DNA of 64,000 nucleotides from an uncultured Mycoplasmatota bacterium (GCA_946407055.1 CAMJMP010000002.1:14168-78167); one strand, 5' to 3'. Numbered from the stretch's first letter, positions 1 to 5,828 are shown. Notes: generated by a model from the sequence alone, not told the origin. Program-made: numbers and translations.

Positions 1-879
1 CTTAGTCTTTATAACTTCTGGATTTGTTGTAGTTATCCAATAATCTTGACCATTTAATTTCCTGGAAATAAATGAATTTACAGGAATCCAATTTTCTGCT
101 AAATGAGCACGTTTCTTATGTTCATAATCACTTCTCTCTAAAGATGATTTATATTTTTCATATGGAACTGTTATATACTTGTGTTTACTATAATCATAAT
201 GAGATTCTTTATAATTAAAATATTCTCTATAATAATAAGAACTACAAGTATATAATGGTAATTTTAAAACTTTCTGATTAACAACAACCCAAAATGTTCC
301 AAGTAAAATTGGATTTGTTTTGGTATGATGTAAATAAGTATCATTTATATAATTACCCCAATTATCCTTTTTATGTGCATAACGAGGATCACTTATACAT
401 ATTCCTAAATTAGGTAATTTAACTCTTTCATTAAATCGTTTTTGTTTTCTATCTAATGTAGGATATGCACGATTACGATATGAAAGTTTTTTACATTTAT
501 GGATAATATTGTTTTTATCAATATAAAACTTTTGTTTCCAACAATAAGCCTCTTTTATTTCATCGTAAAATAAATAATCCTCTAATCTACACCATTCAAG
601 ATTATATTTTTTAAGATTTTTTAATCGGTTATCAAATTCTTGTTTAAAATCATAATATGATTTTCCAACAAACTTATTTAATAAACCAATTATATATTTA
701 GAATGAAGAGCTGCACCACCACGATCATGCCATTCTCTTTTATAATGTTGTCTCATACCAAGATGTGTGCCTTCAAATGAATTCATTTGATGACGTGGAA
801 ATTGTGATCCACCTCTTTTACCATGTCTTCCTCGAAAACTATAATTTCGATACTTTGCAATCCATTTATGTTCACTCAT
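1..879 (-). CDS. Unknown protein, 3' end beyond window
   Basis: Open for 293 codons from an ATG at 879 with no stop before the window edge, so the C-terminus is missing. The product is basic and very rich in Tyr, Trp, His and Lys. The N-terminus has an HGKRGGSQFPRH stretch, which could suggest nucleic-acid contact, but I recognise no family. No in-frame TAG. The start lies about 23 nt downstream of the permuted tRNA-like element at 902-1002, so that RNA could form in its 5' leader. Confidence 0.75.
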   Translation of the reverse strand, partial: MSEHKWIAKYRNYSFRGRHGKRGGSQFPRHQMNSFEGTHLGMRQHYKREWHDRGGAALHSKYIIGLLNKFVGKSYYDFKQEFDNRLKNLKKYNLEWCRLEDYLFYDEIKEAYCWKQKFYIDKNNIIHKCKKLSYRNRAYPTLDRKQKRFNERVKLPNLGICISDPRYAHKKDNWGNYINDTYLHHTKTNPILLGTFWVVVNQKVLKLPLYTCSSYYYREYFNYKESHYDYSKHKYITVPYEKYKSSLERSDYEHKKRAHLAENWIPVNSFISRKLNGQDYWITTTNPEVIKTK

Positions 880-901
880 AATTTATTGAATTTAAATTGA
901 G

Positions 902-1002
902 AATAAACTGTGTGCTATTTCAAATTCTATACACCAAACCTACAAACAAAAATGTGTGGTAGGTTTCCAAACAGGATTCTAACCTGGATTCCTTAGTTTA
1001 TT
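902..1002 (-). ncRNA. Circularly permuted tRNA-like RNA, Y-RNA-like (element H)
   Basis: Read on the minus strand, an outer 8-bp stem AATAAACT/AGTTTATT encloses, in order: a T-arm-like hairpin (CCAGG, loop TTAGAAT, CCTG), an acceptor-like stem AAACCTAC/GTAGGTTT closed by a 15-nt loop, and a D-arm-like GTGT...GCAC. That is a tRNA opened in the anticodon arm and closed at the acceptor, the arrangement described for bacterial YrlA-type Y RNAs. It abuts the 3' end of tRNA-Pro. The assignment rests on structure read by eye. A decayed tRNA is the main alternative. Confidence 0.5.
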
Positions 1003-1003
1003 G

Positions 1004-1076
1004 TCTAGATAGTAAGACTCGAACTTACAACCCCATCATCCCAAATGACGAATTCTACCTATTGAACTATACCTAG
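1004..1076 (-). tRNA. tRNA-Pro(TGG)
   Basis: Cloverleaf on the minus strand: acceptor CTAGGTA/TATCTAG, D-stem GTTC/GAAT, anticodon stem CGTCA/TGATG with loop TTTGGGA (anticodon TGG followed by G37, typical of Pro), T-arm GTAAG/CTTAC with loop TTCGAGT. No CCA is encoded. Confidence 0.9.
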
Positions 1077-1205
1077 ATTTCGATAAGGACTTACTCGGAC
1101 ATTTGCCTTATCATAAATTGACATTCAGCTATCGCGTCGCTACACAGTCCTTTTTTGGCGACACTAACACACTCTTACTTAGCTAGTAAGTGCTATACCC
1201 AATTC

Positions 1206-1574
1206 TTATCCTATTTCTTGAAATTCAAATTTAGCACCACATGAACATACCATTACACCCGCAACACCTAATGGAGTTGGATAAAAATGGTAACTAAATC
1301 CTTTTTCTTTACAAGTTTTATAATGTTCAGCTACCCATTTGTCAATAGCTTCTTTTTCTTCTTTACTTATAGGAAAACCTCTATAATAATCTTCCTTAAG
1401 TCGTTTATTTTCTTCTCTTAATTTAGAAACATAACCTATTTCATAAGTTTTATTTCTATGTTCTTCATTTTCTTTTTCAACACGTTCTTTATGTAACTTA
1501 AGCCATTCATACTTATTTTTAAGCATTTCAAGTAATTCATCAAACGTGTATTGATTAAAAAATATATTATCCAT
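1206..1574 (-). CDS. Unknown protein with C-terminal CxC motif
   Basis: 122 residues. Residues 10-65 are Lys/Glu-rich and look helical or coiled-coil. The C-terminus carries CSCGAKFEF, which could be half of a metal site together with the Cys near residue 88, but a complete zinc finger is not visible. It lies 4 nt downstream of the 141-residue gene, so they are probably co-transcribed. Function unknown. Confidence 0.7.
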   Translation of the reverse strand: MDNIFFNQYTFDELLEMLKNKYEWLKLHKERVEKENEEHRNKTYEIGYVSKLREENKRLKEDYYRGFPISKEEKEAIDKWVAEHYKTCKEKGFSYHFYPTPLGVAGVMVCSCGAKFEFQEIG

Positions 1575-1578
1575 TTAA

Positions 1579-2004
1579 TTAAAGTTTTCCAAGATCCATA
1601 TATTCTAATGTATCATTATATTCAATATTATCTTTAAGATAATAAGCAGTCATATACACTGTTGATTGTTGATGATAAAAATGTAGTTGAATTATATTAT
1701 CGTACTTGAATGGTAAAGTATACCTTAATCGATCAGATATAGTAAGTTGTGGTAACTTATCTGCATTTGAATCAATTACATTTGTATCAAGTATATTTGT
1801 ACCAAGTAATTTAGGTATTTGAATATCATTATATTCTACAACTTGCATCTTTGGTTTTTCCCACGGATATTTTGCTTCATATATTGCAGCAAAACTTGTT
1901 GTAGCAAATCGTATCTGTGTAGCATCTTTATGCTTAATTAATATAAGACTTTCTAAATTACTATCAACAGTTACTTTGAACTCATCTTCTTCAAAAATTT
2001 TCAT
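1579..2004 (-). CDS. Unknown protein, 141 aa
   Basis: A mixed alpha/beta-looking sequence with no signal peptide, membrane segment or catalytic motif that I recognise. It ends in TAA, has no in-frame TAG, and is followed after 4 nt by the 122-residue gene. tRNA-Met lies upstream at 2027-2100. Function unknown. Confidence 0.7.
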   Translation of the reverse strand: MKIFEEDEFKVTVDSNLESLILIKHKDATQIRFATTSFAAIYEAKYPWEKPKMQVVEYNDIQIPKLLGTNILDTNVIDSNADKLPQLTISDRLRYTLPFKYDNIIQLHFYHQQSTVYMTAYYLKDNIEYNDTLEYMDLGKL

Positions 2005-2026
2005 AATTATTTATTTTATATTAAAG

Positions 2027-2100
2027 TGGACCCCCTCAGGGTTGAACTGAGACTCTCACAGCTTATGAGGCTGGTGTTTTAACCTTTAAACTAGAAGTCC
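2027..2100 (-). tRNA. tRNA-Met(CAT), elongator-type
   Basis: Acceptor GGACTTC/GGGGTCC (two G-T pairs), anticodon loop CTCATAA with stem CCAGC/GCTGT, T-arm CTCAG/CTGAG with loop TTCAACC. The normal pair at position 1-72 argues for elongator Met. An Ile2 tRNA with lysidine at C34 cannot be excluded. Confidence 0.85.
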
Positions 2101-2103
2101 TTA

Positions 2104-2146
2104 TTCCCATCTATACGTACTTCCCCAGCTGAGGGAACGATGGGAA
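2104..2146 (-). ncRNA. Nested hairpin upstream of tRNA-Met
   Basis: A perfect 8-bp stem TTCCCATC/GATGGGAA encloses a second helix (TTCCC/GGGAA). It ends 3 nt from the first base of tRNA-Met. It may be a processing or spacer hairpin in the tRNA precursor. It has no T-rich tail, so it is not a classic terminator. Confidence 0.4.
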
Positions 2147-2151
2147 CTTTC

Positions 2152-2216
2152 TATTTGTGCGTCCGTCGGCTTTACCATCTTTACGGTAGGTCTGCGCAGT
2201 GCCGCTGCCACAAATA
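2152..2216 (-). ncRNA. GC-rich hairpin-closed element
   Basis: A perfect 8-bp stem TATTTGTG/CACAAATA encloses about 49 nt that are far more GC-rich than the surroundings. Internal helices include GCAG/CTGC and TACC/GGTA. It lies between the stop of the small membrane protein (2224) and tRNA-Met. It matches no RNA family I can name. Confidence 0.35.
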
Positions 2217-2223
2217 TACAATT

Positions 2224-2433
2224 TTATTCTGATTTTGTTGTATGGGTTTTAAAGGCTGAGCCTATAATACTAAGTAACACACTACAACCAAATGCTTGCC
2301 AATATGTTAGAATTGGAGCAGTCTTCCAAAACAATGGAGCTAACCAATTCCATAATGTTTGAAGACACCATGCTTCAAAAAAACTTAACGCAATAATTAC
2401 TACGATAAGTAAAAAACATCCTAATTTACTCAT
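2224..2433 (-). CDS. Small membrane protein, 69 aa
   Basis: Two hydrophobic stretches (about residues 5-28 and 40-58) separated by a Trp-rich segment predict a two-pass inner-membrane protein. Ends in TAA. No family recognised. Size and topology would suit a holin, antiholin or superinfection-exclusion protein, but nothing here selects among these. Confidence 0.6.
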   Translation of the reverse strand: MSKLGCFLLIVVIIALSFFEAWCLQTLWNWLAPLFWKTAPILTYWQAFGCSVLLSIIGSAFKTHTTKSE

Positions 2434-2454
2434 TTTTATTAATTTAAGTTTGTA

Positions 2455-2491
2455 TAAACAAAAAATGCTTAGCTTCTAATGGCTAAACATT
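2455..2491 (-). terminator. Rho-independent terminator
   Basis: Minus-strand hairpin with a 10-bp stem (AATGTTTAGC/GCTAAGCATT, one mismatch) and 8-nt loop, followed by a run of six T. It sits 34 nt after the stop of the 47-residue membrane peptide gene. Confidence 0.6.
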
Positions 2492-2524
2492 CTTCGATTT
2501 CCTTCTTTCGACTGAAAGATGAAC

Positions 2525-2668
2525 TCAATTTTCAAAAAATTTGGAATAAAGCCAACAAATAGGAGCAAATATAATTGATACTATTCCTGTGAATATTACT
2601 CCAATAAAAGCCGCTATTATTATAAATAAACTTATAATAGGCGATAAAATAAAAAGTATAGCTTTCAT
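2525..2668 (-). CDS. Small hydrophobic membrane peptide, 47 aa
   Basis: ATG at 2668, TGA at 2525. Nearly the whole peptide is Ile/Phe/Ala-rich, enough for one or two membrane helices, ending in a short polar tail. The start is 18 nt downstream of the permuted tRNA-Thr-like element (2687-2808), and a terminator follows at 2455-2491, so it may form a short transcription unit with that RNA. Function unknown. Confidence 0.55.
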   Translation of the reverse strand: MKAILFILSPIISLFIIIAAFIGVIFTGIVSIIFAPICWLYSKFFEN

Positions 2669-2686
2669 AATTTTTTATTTTTTAAC

Positions 2687-2808
2687 AGAATACTATAAAA
2701 AATTCGCGTTCTACCACTGAACTACACTACCTGTTACAGTAGAGAAGGGAATCGAACCCATGTTACGGCATTACAAGTGCTAATTTAATAATTTGCTGTG
2801 AGTATTCT
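2687..2808 (-). ncRNA. Permuted tRNA-Thr(TGT)-like RNA, Y-RNA-like (element A)
   Basis: Outer 8-bp stem AGAATACT/AGTATTCT. Right after the 5' strand comes CACAGCAAAT, shared with four other elements. Inside, the 3' half of a tRNA (anticodon loop CTTGTAA, T-loop TTCGATT) precedes the 5' half (D-arm GTTC/GAAC), joined by a TGTAACA linker. Rejoining the halves gives a perfect anticodon stem CGGCA/TGCCG with anticodon TGT (Thr) and an acceptor with one mismatch. Either a permuted tRNA gene or, more likely in my view, a tRNA-mimicking Y RNA whose anticodon arm is replaced by the outer stem. Confidence 0.6.
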
Positions 2809-2828
2809 TTTTACTTATATTTTAATTT

Positions 2829-3257
2829 TTATTTAATTCCAATAATGGTATCGAAATCAAAATCATCCATAATGTGAATATTTTTAGTTTGTCCATTTAA
2901 AGGAGGTGACAATCTAATAGTCATACTTTTTTGACTTCCAATTTCTTTAATAGGAATTAAAATAACTTTATCTAAAGGAACTATATAACAAGCAATATAA
3001 TCAACATCATTTTCATATGTTGTATAATGTTTATTAGTTGTATGATTAGTACTACTTGCACATGGACATTCTACTGAATTATATTTAGTAATTTGTCCAC
3101 AATATTTAATCTGAATTTTATTTAATTTACCATTAAACTCTGCTATTAAATCATATCTTGCAGAATCTCCAAAAGGTAAACAACACTGTATACCTCTTTT
3201 AGTAAATTCAGCTAATACAATAGCTTCACCAATATTTCCTTTTTCTTTCGTTATCAT
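2829..3257 (-). CDS. PD-(D/E)XK endonuclease, I-Ssp6803I-like
   Basis: 142 residues. The N-terminal half matches the PDDEXK_5 pattern: GNIGE (Glu11), FGDSARYD (Asp36), then IQIK (Gln49-Lys51), a QxK variant of the catalytic ExK. Known members include the homing enzyme I-Ssp6803I, which cuts an initiator tRNA gene, and other small restriction-like nucleases. Here the gene lies between the permuted tRNA-Thr element and tRNA-Lys/tRNA-Met(initiator-like), which suits a free-standing homing or tRNA-locus nuclease. It could also act in DNA repair. No group I intron is visible around it. Confidence 0.7.
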   Translation of the reverse strand: MITKEKGNIGEAIVLAEFTKRGIQCCLPFGDSARYDLIAEFNGKLNKIQIKYCGQITKYNSVECPCASSTNHTTNKHYTTYENDVDYIACYIVPLDKVILIPIKEIGSQKSMTIRLSPPLNGQTKNIHIMDDFDFDTIIGIK

Positions 3258-3261
3258 TTTG

Positions 3262-3334
3262 TACTTCCACTGAGAGTTGAACTCAGATAACCCAAATTAA
3301 AAGTTTGGTGCTCTACCAATTAAGCTATGGAAGC
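3262..3334 (-). tRNA. tRNA-Lys(TTT)
   Basis: Acceptor GCTTCCA/TGGAAGT (terminal G-T), anticodon stem CCAAA/TTTGG with loop CTTTTAA, T-loop TTCAACT. One of two clear Lys(TTT) genes in the window; the other is at 14555-14627. Confidence 0.88.
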
Positions 3335-3358
3335 TAAATAAATTAAATTAAACAAATT

Positions 3359-3407
3359 ATAATCAAATTAGCGTTACCCAGACACACCACGTGGAGGTTT
3401 TGATTAT
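3359..3407 (-). ncRNA. Spacer hairpin between two tRNAs
   Basis: A perfect 9-bp inverted repeat ATAATCAAA/TTTGATTAT encloses about 31 nt. It lies 7 nt downstream of the initiator-like tRNA-Met and 24 nt upstream of tRNA-Lys. Probably a precursor-processing or spacer structure. It lacks the ACAGCAAA motif of the nearby elements. Confidence 0.35.
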
Positions 3408-3413
3408 GTGTCC

Positions 3414-3484
3414 TTGCGGTAGTGGGAATTGAACCCCTCTTTAAGGTTATGAGCCTTATGTGCGACCATCACACTGCTACCGCG
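3414..3484 (-). tRNA. tRNA-Met(CAT), initiator-like
   Basis: Anticodon stem TAAGG/CCTTA with loop CTCATAA. With acceptor strands CGCGGTA/TACCGCA the first pair is C1-A72, a mismatch characteristic of bacterial initiator tRNAs. The T-stem has two weak positions and base 8 is not T, so the fold is imperfect. Initiator identity is inferred from the C-A mismatch. Confidence 0.7.
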
Positions 3485-3488
3485 ATAT

Positions 3489-3659
3489 TTAGTCTAATAT
3501 TTGTATTTTACTTTTATGTAATGCTACAACAATCGGTCCTACCATTACATTATAAATGTCACCATTTATTTCTTCTACTCTACCAACCATTCCTTTAAGA
3601 TAAGGAATATTGCAATTGAGTACTTTCACTCTTTGTCTTGTATCTTTTTTATAAGCCAT
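3489..3659 (-). CDS. Small basic protein, possible KOW/SH3-like
   Basis: 56 residues from an ATG at 3659. A longer reading to 3761 would run through tRNA-Trp, so the internal ATG is chosen. The sequence has a KGMVGRVEEI turn followed by a short strand-rich C-terminus, reminiscent of KOW or SH3-like barrels in RNA-associated proteins. That resemblance is only suggestive. It ends in TAA close to the 5' end of the initiator-like tRNA-Met. Confidence 0.6.
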   Translation of the reverse strand: MAYKKDTRQRVKVLNCNIPYLKGMVGRVEEINGDIYNVMVGPIVVALHKSKIQILD

Positions 3660-3674
3660 AATTAATTTATTAGC

Positions 3675-3744
3675 AGGTCTTAGTGGAATCAAACCACTCT
3701 CTTTGGTTTTGGAGACCAATGTTCTAGTCGATGAACTAAAGACC
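3675..3744 (-). tRNA. tRNA-Trp(CCA)
   Basis: Acceptor GGTCTTT/TAAGACC, anticodon stem TTGGT/ACCAA with loop CTCCAAA, T-loop TTTGATT. It begins 8 nt downstream of the hairpin-closed element at 3753-3854. Confidence 0.88.
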
Positions 3745-3752
3745 AATGTTAC

Positions 3753-3854
3753 AGAAAGCAAAATATCAGTTTAATTTAACCGCTATTCTTCTAAATCTTT
3801 AATGAGTTCTATTTTTAATTACAATGAAAAAAGTAAATTTGCTGTATGCTTTCT
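3753..3854 (-). ncRNA. Hairpin-closed RNA with ACAGCAAA motif (element F)
   Basis: Minus strand: 5' strand AGAAAGCA, then TACAGCAAAT, about 75 nt of AT-rich sequence, then the exact complement TGCTTTCT. The 3' stem ends 8 nt before tRNA-Trp. The stem sequence differs from those of elements A-D while pairing is kept, which supports an RNA structure. No tRNA arms are visible inside. Confidence 0.5.
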
Positions 3855-3892
3855 TTCCAATTATGAATAATTTTTTTAAAATTATCTCAAAG

Positions 3893-3963
3893 AGGGCAGT
3901 ACCTGAGTCAAACAGGTCTAATTGGTTTTGCAGACCAATATATAATCGCTCTAACAACTACCC
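3893..3963 (-). tRNA. tRNA-Cys(GCA)
   Basis: Acceptor GGGTAGT/ACTGCCC, anticodon stem TTGGT/ACCAA with loop CTGCAAA, T-arm ACCTG/CAGGT with loop TTTGACT. The D-arm is poorly paired, which is unusual. It overlaps nothing and ends 3 nt before the stop of the neighbouring small gene. Confidence 0.82.
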
Positions 3964-3966
3964 AAG

Positions 3967-4149
3967 TTATGATAAAAAGTCTCTAATTTCCATTAAAGAA
4001 AGAATCTCTTTCTTTCTATTATTAAACAATCTGTTACCTTTACACCACGGACAATCTCCATGATTTCTACAACGATATGAAACGTTTTTTGCACCTCTAT
4101 ATTGTTTTCGGTGCTCTTTTCCTGATTGAATAGCTTTATCAAAACTCAT
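3967..4149 (-). CDS. Small zinc-finger-like phage protein
   Basis: 60 residues from the ATG at 4149. A longer reading would cross tRNA-Leu. The centre reads CRNHGDCPWCKGNR: Cys-x3-His... with CPWC gives a plausible zinc-binding cluster, preceded by a basic HRKQYRGAK segment. Similar short proteins are common in phages of Bacteroidota, but I know of no assigned function. DNA or RNA binding is an inference from charge and the metal-site pattern. Confidence 0.7.
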   Translation of the reverse strand: MSFDKAIQSGKEHRKQYRGAKNVSYRCRNHGDCPWCKGNRLFNNRKKEILSLMEIRDFLS

Positions 4150-4168
4150 AGTAATTAATTTTAATAAG

Positions 4169-4252
4169 TGCAGATAAAGGGACTCGAACCCATACGTATA
4201 TTTCAACACTAGATCCTAAGTCTAGCGCGACTGCCAATTTCGCCATATCTGC
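4169..4252 (-). tRNA. tRNA-Leu(TAG)
   Basis: Class II tRNA with acceptor GCAGATA/TATCTGC, anticodon stem CTAGA/TCTAG with loop CTTAGGA, a long variable arm and T-loop TTCGAGT. Reads CTA/CTG Leu codons. Not to be confused with an amber suppressor: the anticodon itself is TAG. Confidence 0.9.
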
Positions 4253-4264
4253 AAATAATAATTG

Positions 4265-4337
4265 AGCAGCGTAAGAGATTCAAACTCTCGCCTTTGGAGT
4301 GGAAGTCCAATATGCTAATCACTAACACCAACGCTGC
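4265..4337 (-). tRNA. tRNA-Gly(TCC)
   Basis: Acceptor GCAGCGT/ACGCTGC, anticodon stem TTGGA/TCCAA with loop CTTCCAC, T-loop TTTGAAT. The hairpin-closed element at 4344-4425 ends 6 nt upstream of its 5' base. Confidence 0.88.
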
Positions 4338-4343
4338 AAATTC

Positions 4344-4425
4344 GGAATACTGATGGATTTGAACCATTTAAAACAATATAATCAGTATTATTTATTAACC
4401 ATAAAATATTTGCTGTAAGTATTCC
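4344..4425 (-). ncRNA. Hairpin-closed, partly tRNA-like RNA (element B)
   Basis: Outer 8-bp stem GGAATACT/AGTATTCC, then TACAGCAAAT after the 5' strand. A T-arm-like ATGG/CCAT hairpin with loop TTCAAAT lies directly before the 3' strand. A weak TAATA/TATTG stem with loop CTGATTA would give anticodon GAT (Ile), but the D-arm region is about 27 nt and unpaired. Either a strongly degenerate tRNA-Ile or a tRNA-mimicking member of the ACAGCAAA family. Confidence 0.5.
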
Positions 4426-4459
4426 TTTAAATTTTTTAACATGAAAACTAAAATCACAG

Positions 4460-4530
4460 CGGTCTATAAGGGAGTCGAACCCTTGCTTCAAGAGAGACAG
4501 TCTAGCGTCCTACCGTTAAACGAATAGACC
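4460..4530 (-). tRNA. tRNA-Asp(GTC)
   Basis: Acceptor GGTCTAT/ATAGACC, anticodon stem CTAGA/TCTTG (one mismatch) with loop CTGTCTC, T-loop TTCGACT. The element at 4536-4614 ends 5 nt upstream. Confidence 0.85.
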
Positions 4531-4535
4531 AATTC

Positions 4536-4614
4536 AGAATAGTATATTATAATGCTTTTTACATGTCTTTTTTCTTAAGTTTAAATAATTATAAAATTTT
4601 GCTGTGACTATTCT
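4536..4614 (-). ncRNA. Hairpin-closed RNA with ACAGCAAA motif (element C)
   Basis: Outer stem AGAATAGT/ACTATTCT, then CACAGCAAAA after the 5' strand. The interior is AT-rich without visible tRNA arms. Compared with element A, one stem position has changed on both strands (C to G and G to C), a compensatory change. It lies directly upstream of tRNA-Asp. Confidence 0.5.
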
Positions 4615-4648
4615 TTACCTTTAGGTTAAATTCATATGAAACATAATA

Positions 4649-5404
4649 TTAAAATTTAAATGTTCTACACGAGAACAATTTATTTTTATAATCAACTTCT
4701 ACAAAATGTTTATTATATTTCTCATTAATAAACTTTGCAGCTTTCTTAAAAATAAATTGATCAGAATAATACTTTGGATTATTGTCAGTTATTATAATTT
4801 TAAAACAAACATCTATTAATTCTTTAATGTCTTCCTTTTTACCAAAGTAAACACCAGAATTTATAAAATGTTTATCTTTTATATCACTCAAACTTTCAAT
4901 GTTTGATGTTTCAAAGTATTCTTTAACATAACCTGGAGATTTTTCAGTAGGATAATACATCTTGAAGAAGAAAGGATAATCATATTCATCTTTATTAAAT
5001 AAGACATTACAATTATAACTATTAAATCTTTCAAGAATTTCGTTAAAAGAAATATCTACATTTAATACTGTATCTCCAGAATCTATAAATAATATATAAT
5101 CATTTAATAAATCATACTTTTCATCAAGAATTTTTTTAAAATATAATATTTTTTTAATATTTAAAGCATAATTAACATTTTCATATATATTTATAGAATT
5201 TATGTTATTCTCATTTATATATTTAAGTAATGTTTTAGAAAATGGATAATTATCTGTTGATCCATAAACTAAAGTAACATTATCATTAAATTCTGTCAAT
5301 TTATCTGAATTTATTTTAGCTTTAACAACAGTTCCGTAAAAATATTTTACAAGTTGTTGTGCTTTTAATTTCATTCCCGCAAAATGGTGAACTAATGTAT
5401 TCAT
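4649..5404 (-). CDS. PLOD/GT8-like glycosyltransferase
   Basis: 251 residues, no signal peptide or membrane helix. The order of motifs fits the glycosyltransferase domain of procollagen lysyl-hydroxylase-type enzymes: YILFIDSGDTV at about residue 105 (a DxD-type metal and nucleotide-sugar site), FINSGVYFG near 180 and SDQFIF near 213. It probably transfers a sugar from a nucleotide donor, perhaps onto phage DNA, a virion protein or a host glycan. The acceptor cannot be read from sequence. It stands alone among tRNAs and has no in-frame TAG. Confidence 0.7.
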   Translation of the reverse strand: MNTLVHHFAGMKLKAQQLVKYFYGTVVKAKINSDKLTEFNDNVTLVYGSTDNYPFSKTLLKYINENNINSINIYENVNYALNIKKILYFKKILDEKYDLLNDYILFIDSGDTVLNVDISFNEILERFNSYNCNVLFNKDEYDYPFFFKMYYPTEKSPGYVKEYFETSNIESLSDIKDKHFINSGVYFGKKEDIKELIDVCFKIIITDNNPKYYSDQFIFKKAAKFINEKYNKHFVEVDYKNKLFSCRTFKF

Positions 5405-5420
5405 AATAAAGATTTATTAG

Positions 5421-5503
5421 CGCACGGAGAGGGATTCGAACCCACGAAACATTTCTGTGGCAGGTTAACAGCCTGCTGCCGTTGACCACTTGGCTATCCG
5501 TAC
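5421..5503 (-). tRNA. tRNA-Asn(GTT) on a class II (Tyr/Leu-like) scaffold
   Basis: Acceptor GTACGGA/TCCGTGC, D-arm GCC...GGC, anticodon stem GCAGG/CCTGC with loop CTGTTAA, a long variable arm of about 16 nt, and T-loop TTCGAAT. The anticodon is GTT (Asn), yet normal Asn tRNAs have a short variable arm. The body closely resembles tRNA-Tyr, whose loop is CTGTAAA, so one base change in the anticodon would explain it. The charged amino acid is uncertain. Confidence 0.75.
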
Positions 5504-5571
5504 TAATTTTAAAGGTAAATCAAATATAAAATTTAATTTTTTAATTCCAAAATAATTTTTGAAATTTTTTG

Positions 5572-5645
5572 TAGAGCTTGTTAGAATCGAACTAACGATC
5601 TTCTGGATGTAAGCCAGATGTTTTAGACCACTAAACTAAAGCTCT
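5572..5645 (-). tRNA. tRNA-Val(TAC)
   Basis: Acceptor AGAGCTT/AAGCTCT, D-stem GTTT/AAAC, anticodon stem TCTGG/CCAGA with loop CTTACAT, T-arm GTTAG/CTAAC with loop TTCGATT. A well-formed cloverleaf. Confidence 0.92.
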
Positions 5646-5695
5646 AAAATTAGTGTGTGCACCTTAAAAATACTTTAAAATTATACTGAAAGAAC

Positions 5696-5787
5696 GAACG
5701 AGAAGCATAAGATTATTTCTCATAAGATACACACACGTTAAACTTAACTTTGATTAATGCTAAAAATTAATTTGCTGTGTCTCGTTC
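5696..5787 (-). ncRNA. Hairpin-closed RNA with ACAGCAAA motif beside the Ro-like gene (element D)
   Basis: Outer stem GAACGAG/CTCGTTC, then ACACAGCAAATTAA after the 5' strand. It shares a longer stretch with element A (CACAGCAAATTA, then a TTAGCA about 5 nt later). It begins 36 nt after the stop of the Ro60-like gene, just past that gene's 3' hairpin. Bacterial Y RNA genes are often next to rsr, so position supports a Y-RNA reading. No tRNA arms are visible inside. Confidence 0.5.
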
Positions 5788-5802
5788 TTAAAACCATGTT
5801 CT

Positions 5803-5828
5803 AAGTAAAGGGAATTAACCCTTTACTT
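5803..5828 (-). terminator. 3' hairpin of the Ro-like gene
   Basis: Perfect 10-bp stem AAGTAAAGGG/CCCTTTACTT with a 6-nt loop, overlapping the stop codon at 5823. No T-run follows, so it may be a transcript-end stabiliser or processing site rather than an intrinsic terminator. Confidence 0.4.

Noticed and set aside
3489..3761. Longer protein start crossing tRNA-Trp
   Set aside because: The upstream 34 codons are the complement of an intact tRNA-Trp; the ATG at 3659 is used. The same logic moved the starts of the genes ending at 3967 and 5823.
3824..4063. Plus-strand open frame inside the tRNA region
   Set aside because: It overlaps tRNA-Cys, element F and a minus-strand gene, and its translation has no domain-like features.
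4169..4252. tRNA-Leu(TAG) as the amber suppressor
   Set aside because: Anticodon TAG reads CTA codons; only the tRNA at 22681 with anticodon CTA reads UAG.
2687..5787. Reading the hairpin-closed elements as hammerhead, twister or c-di-GMP riboswitch RNAs
   Set aside because: The conserved cores of those families (for example CTGATGA...GAAA) are absent; only the terminal stem and ACAGCAAA box are shared.
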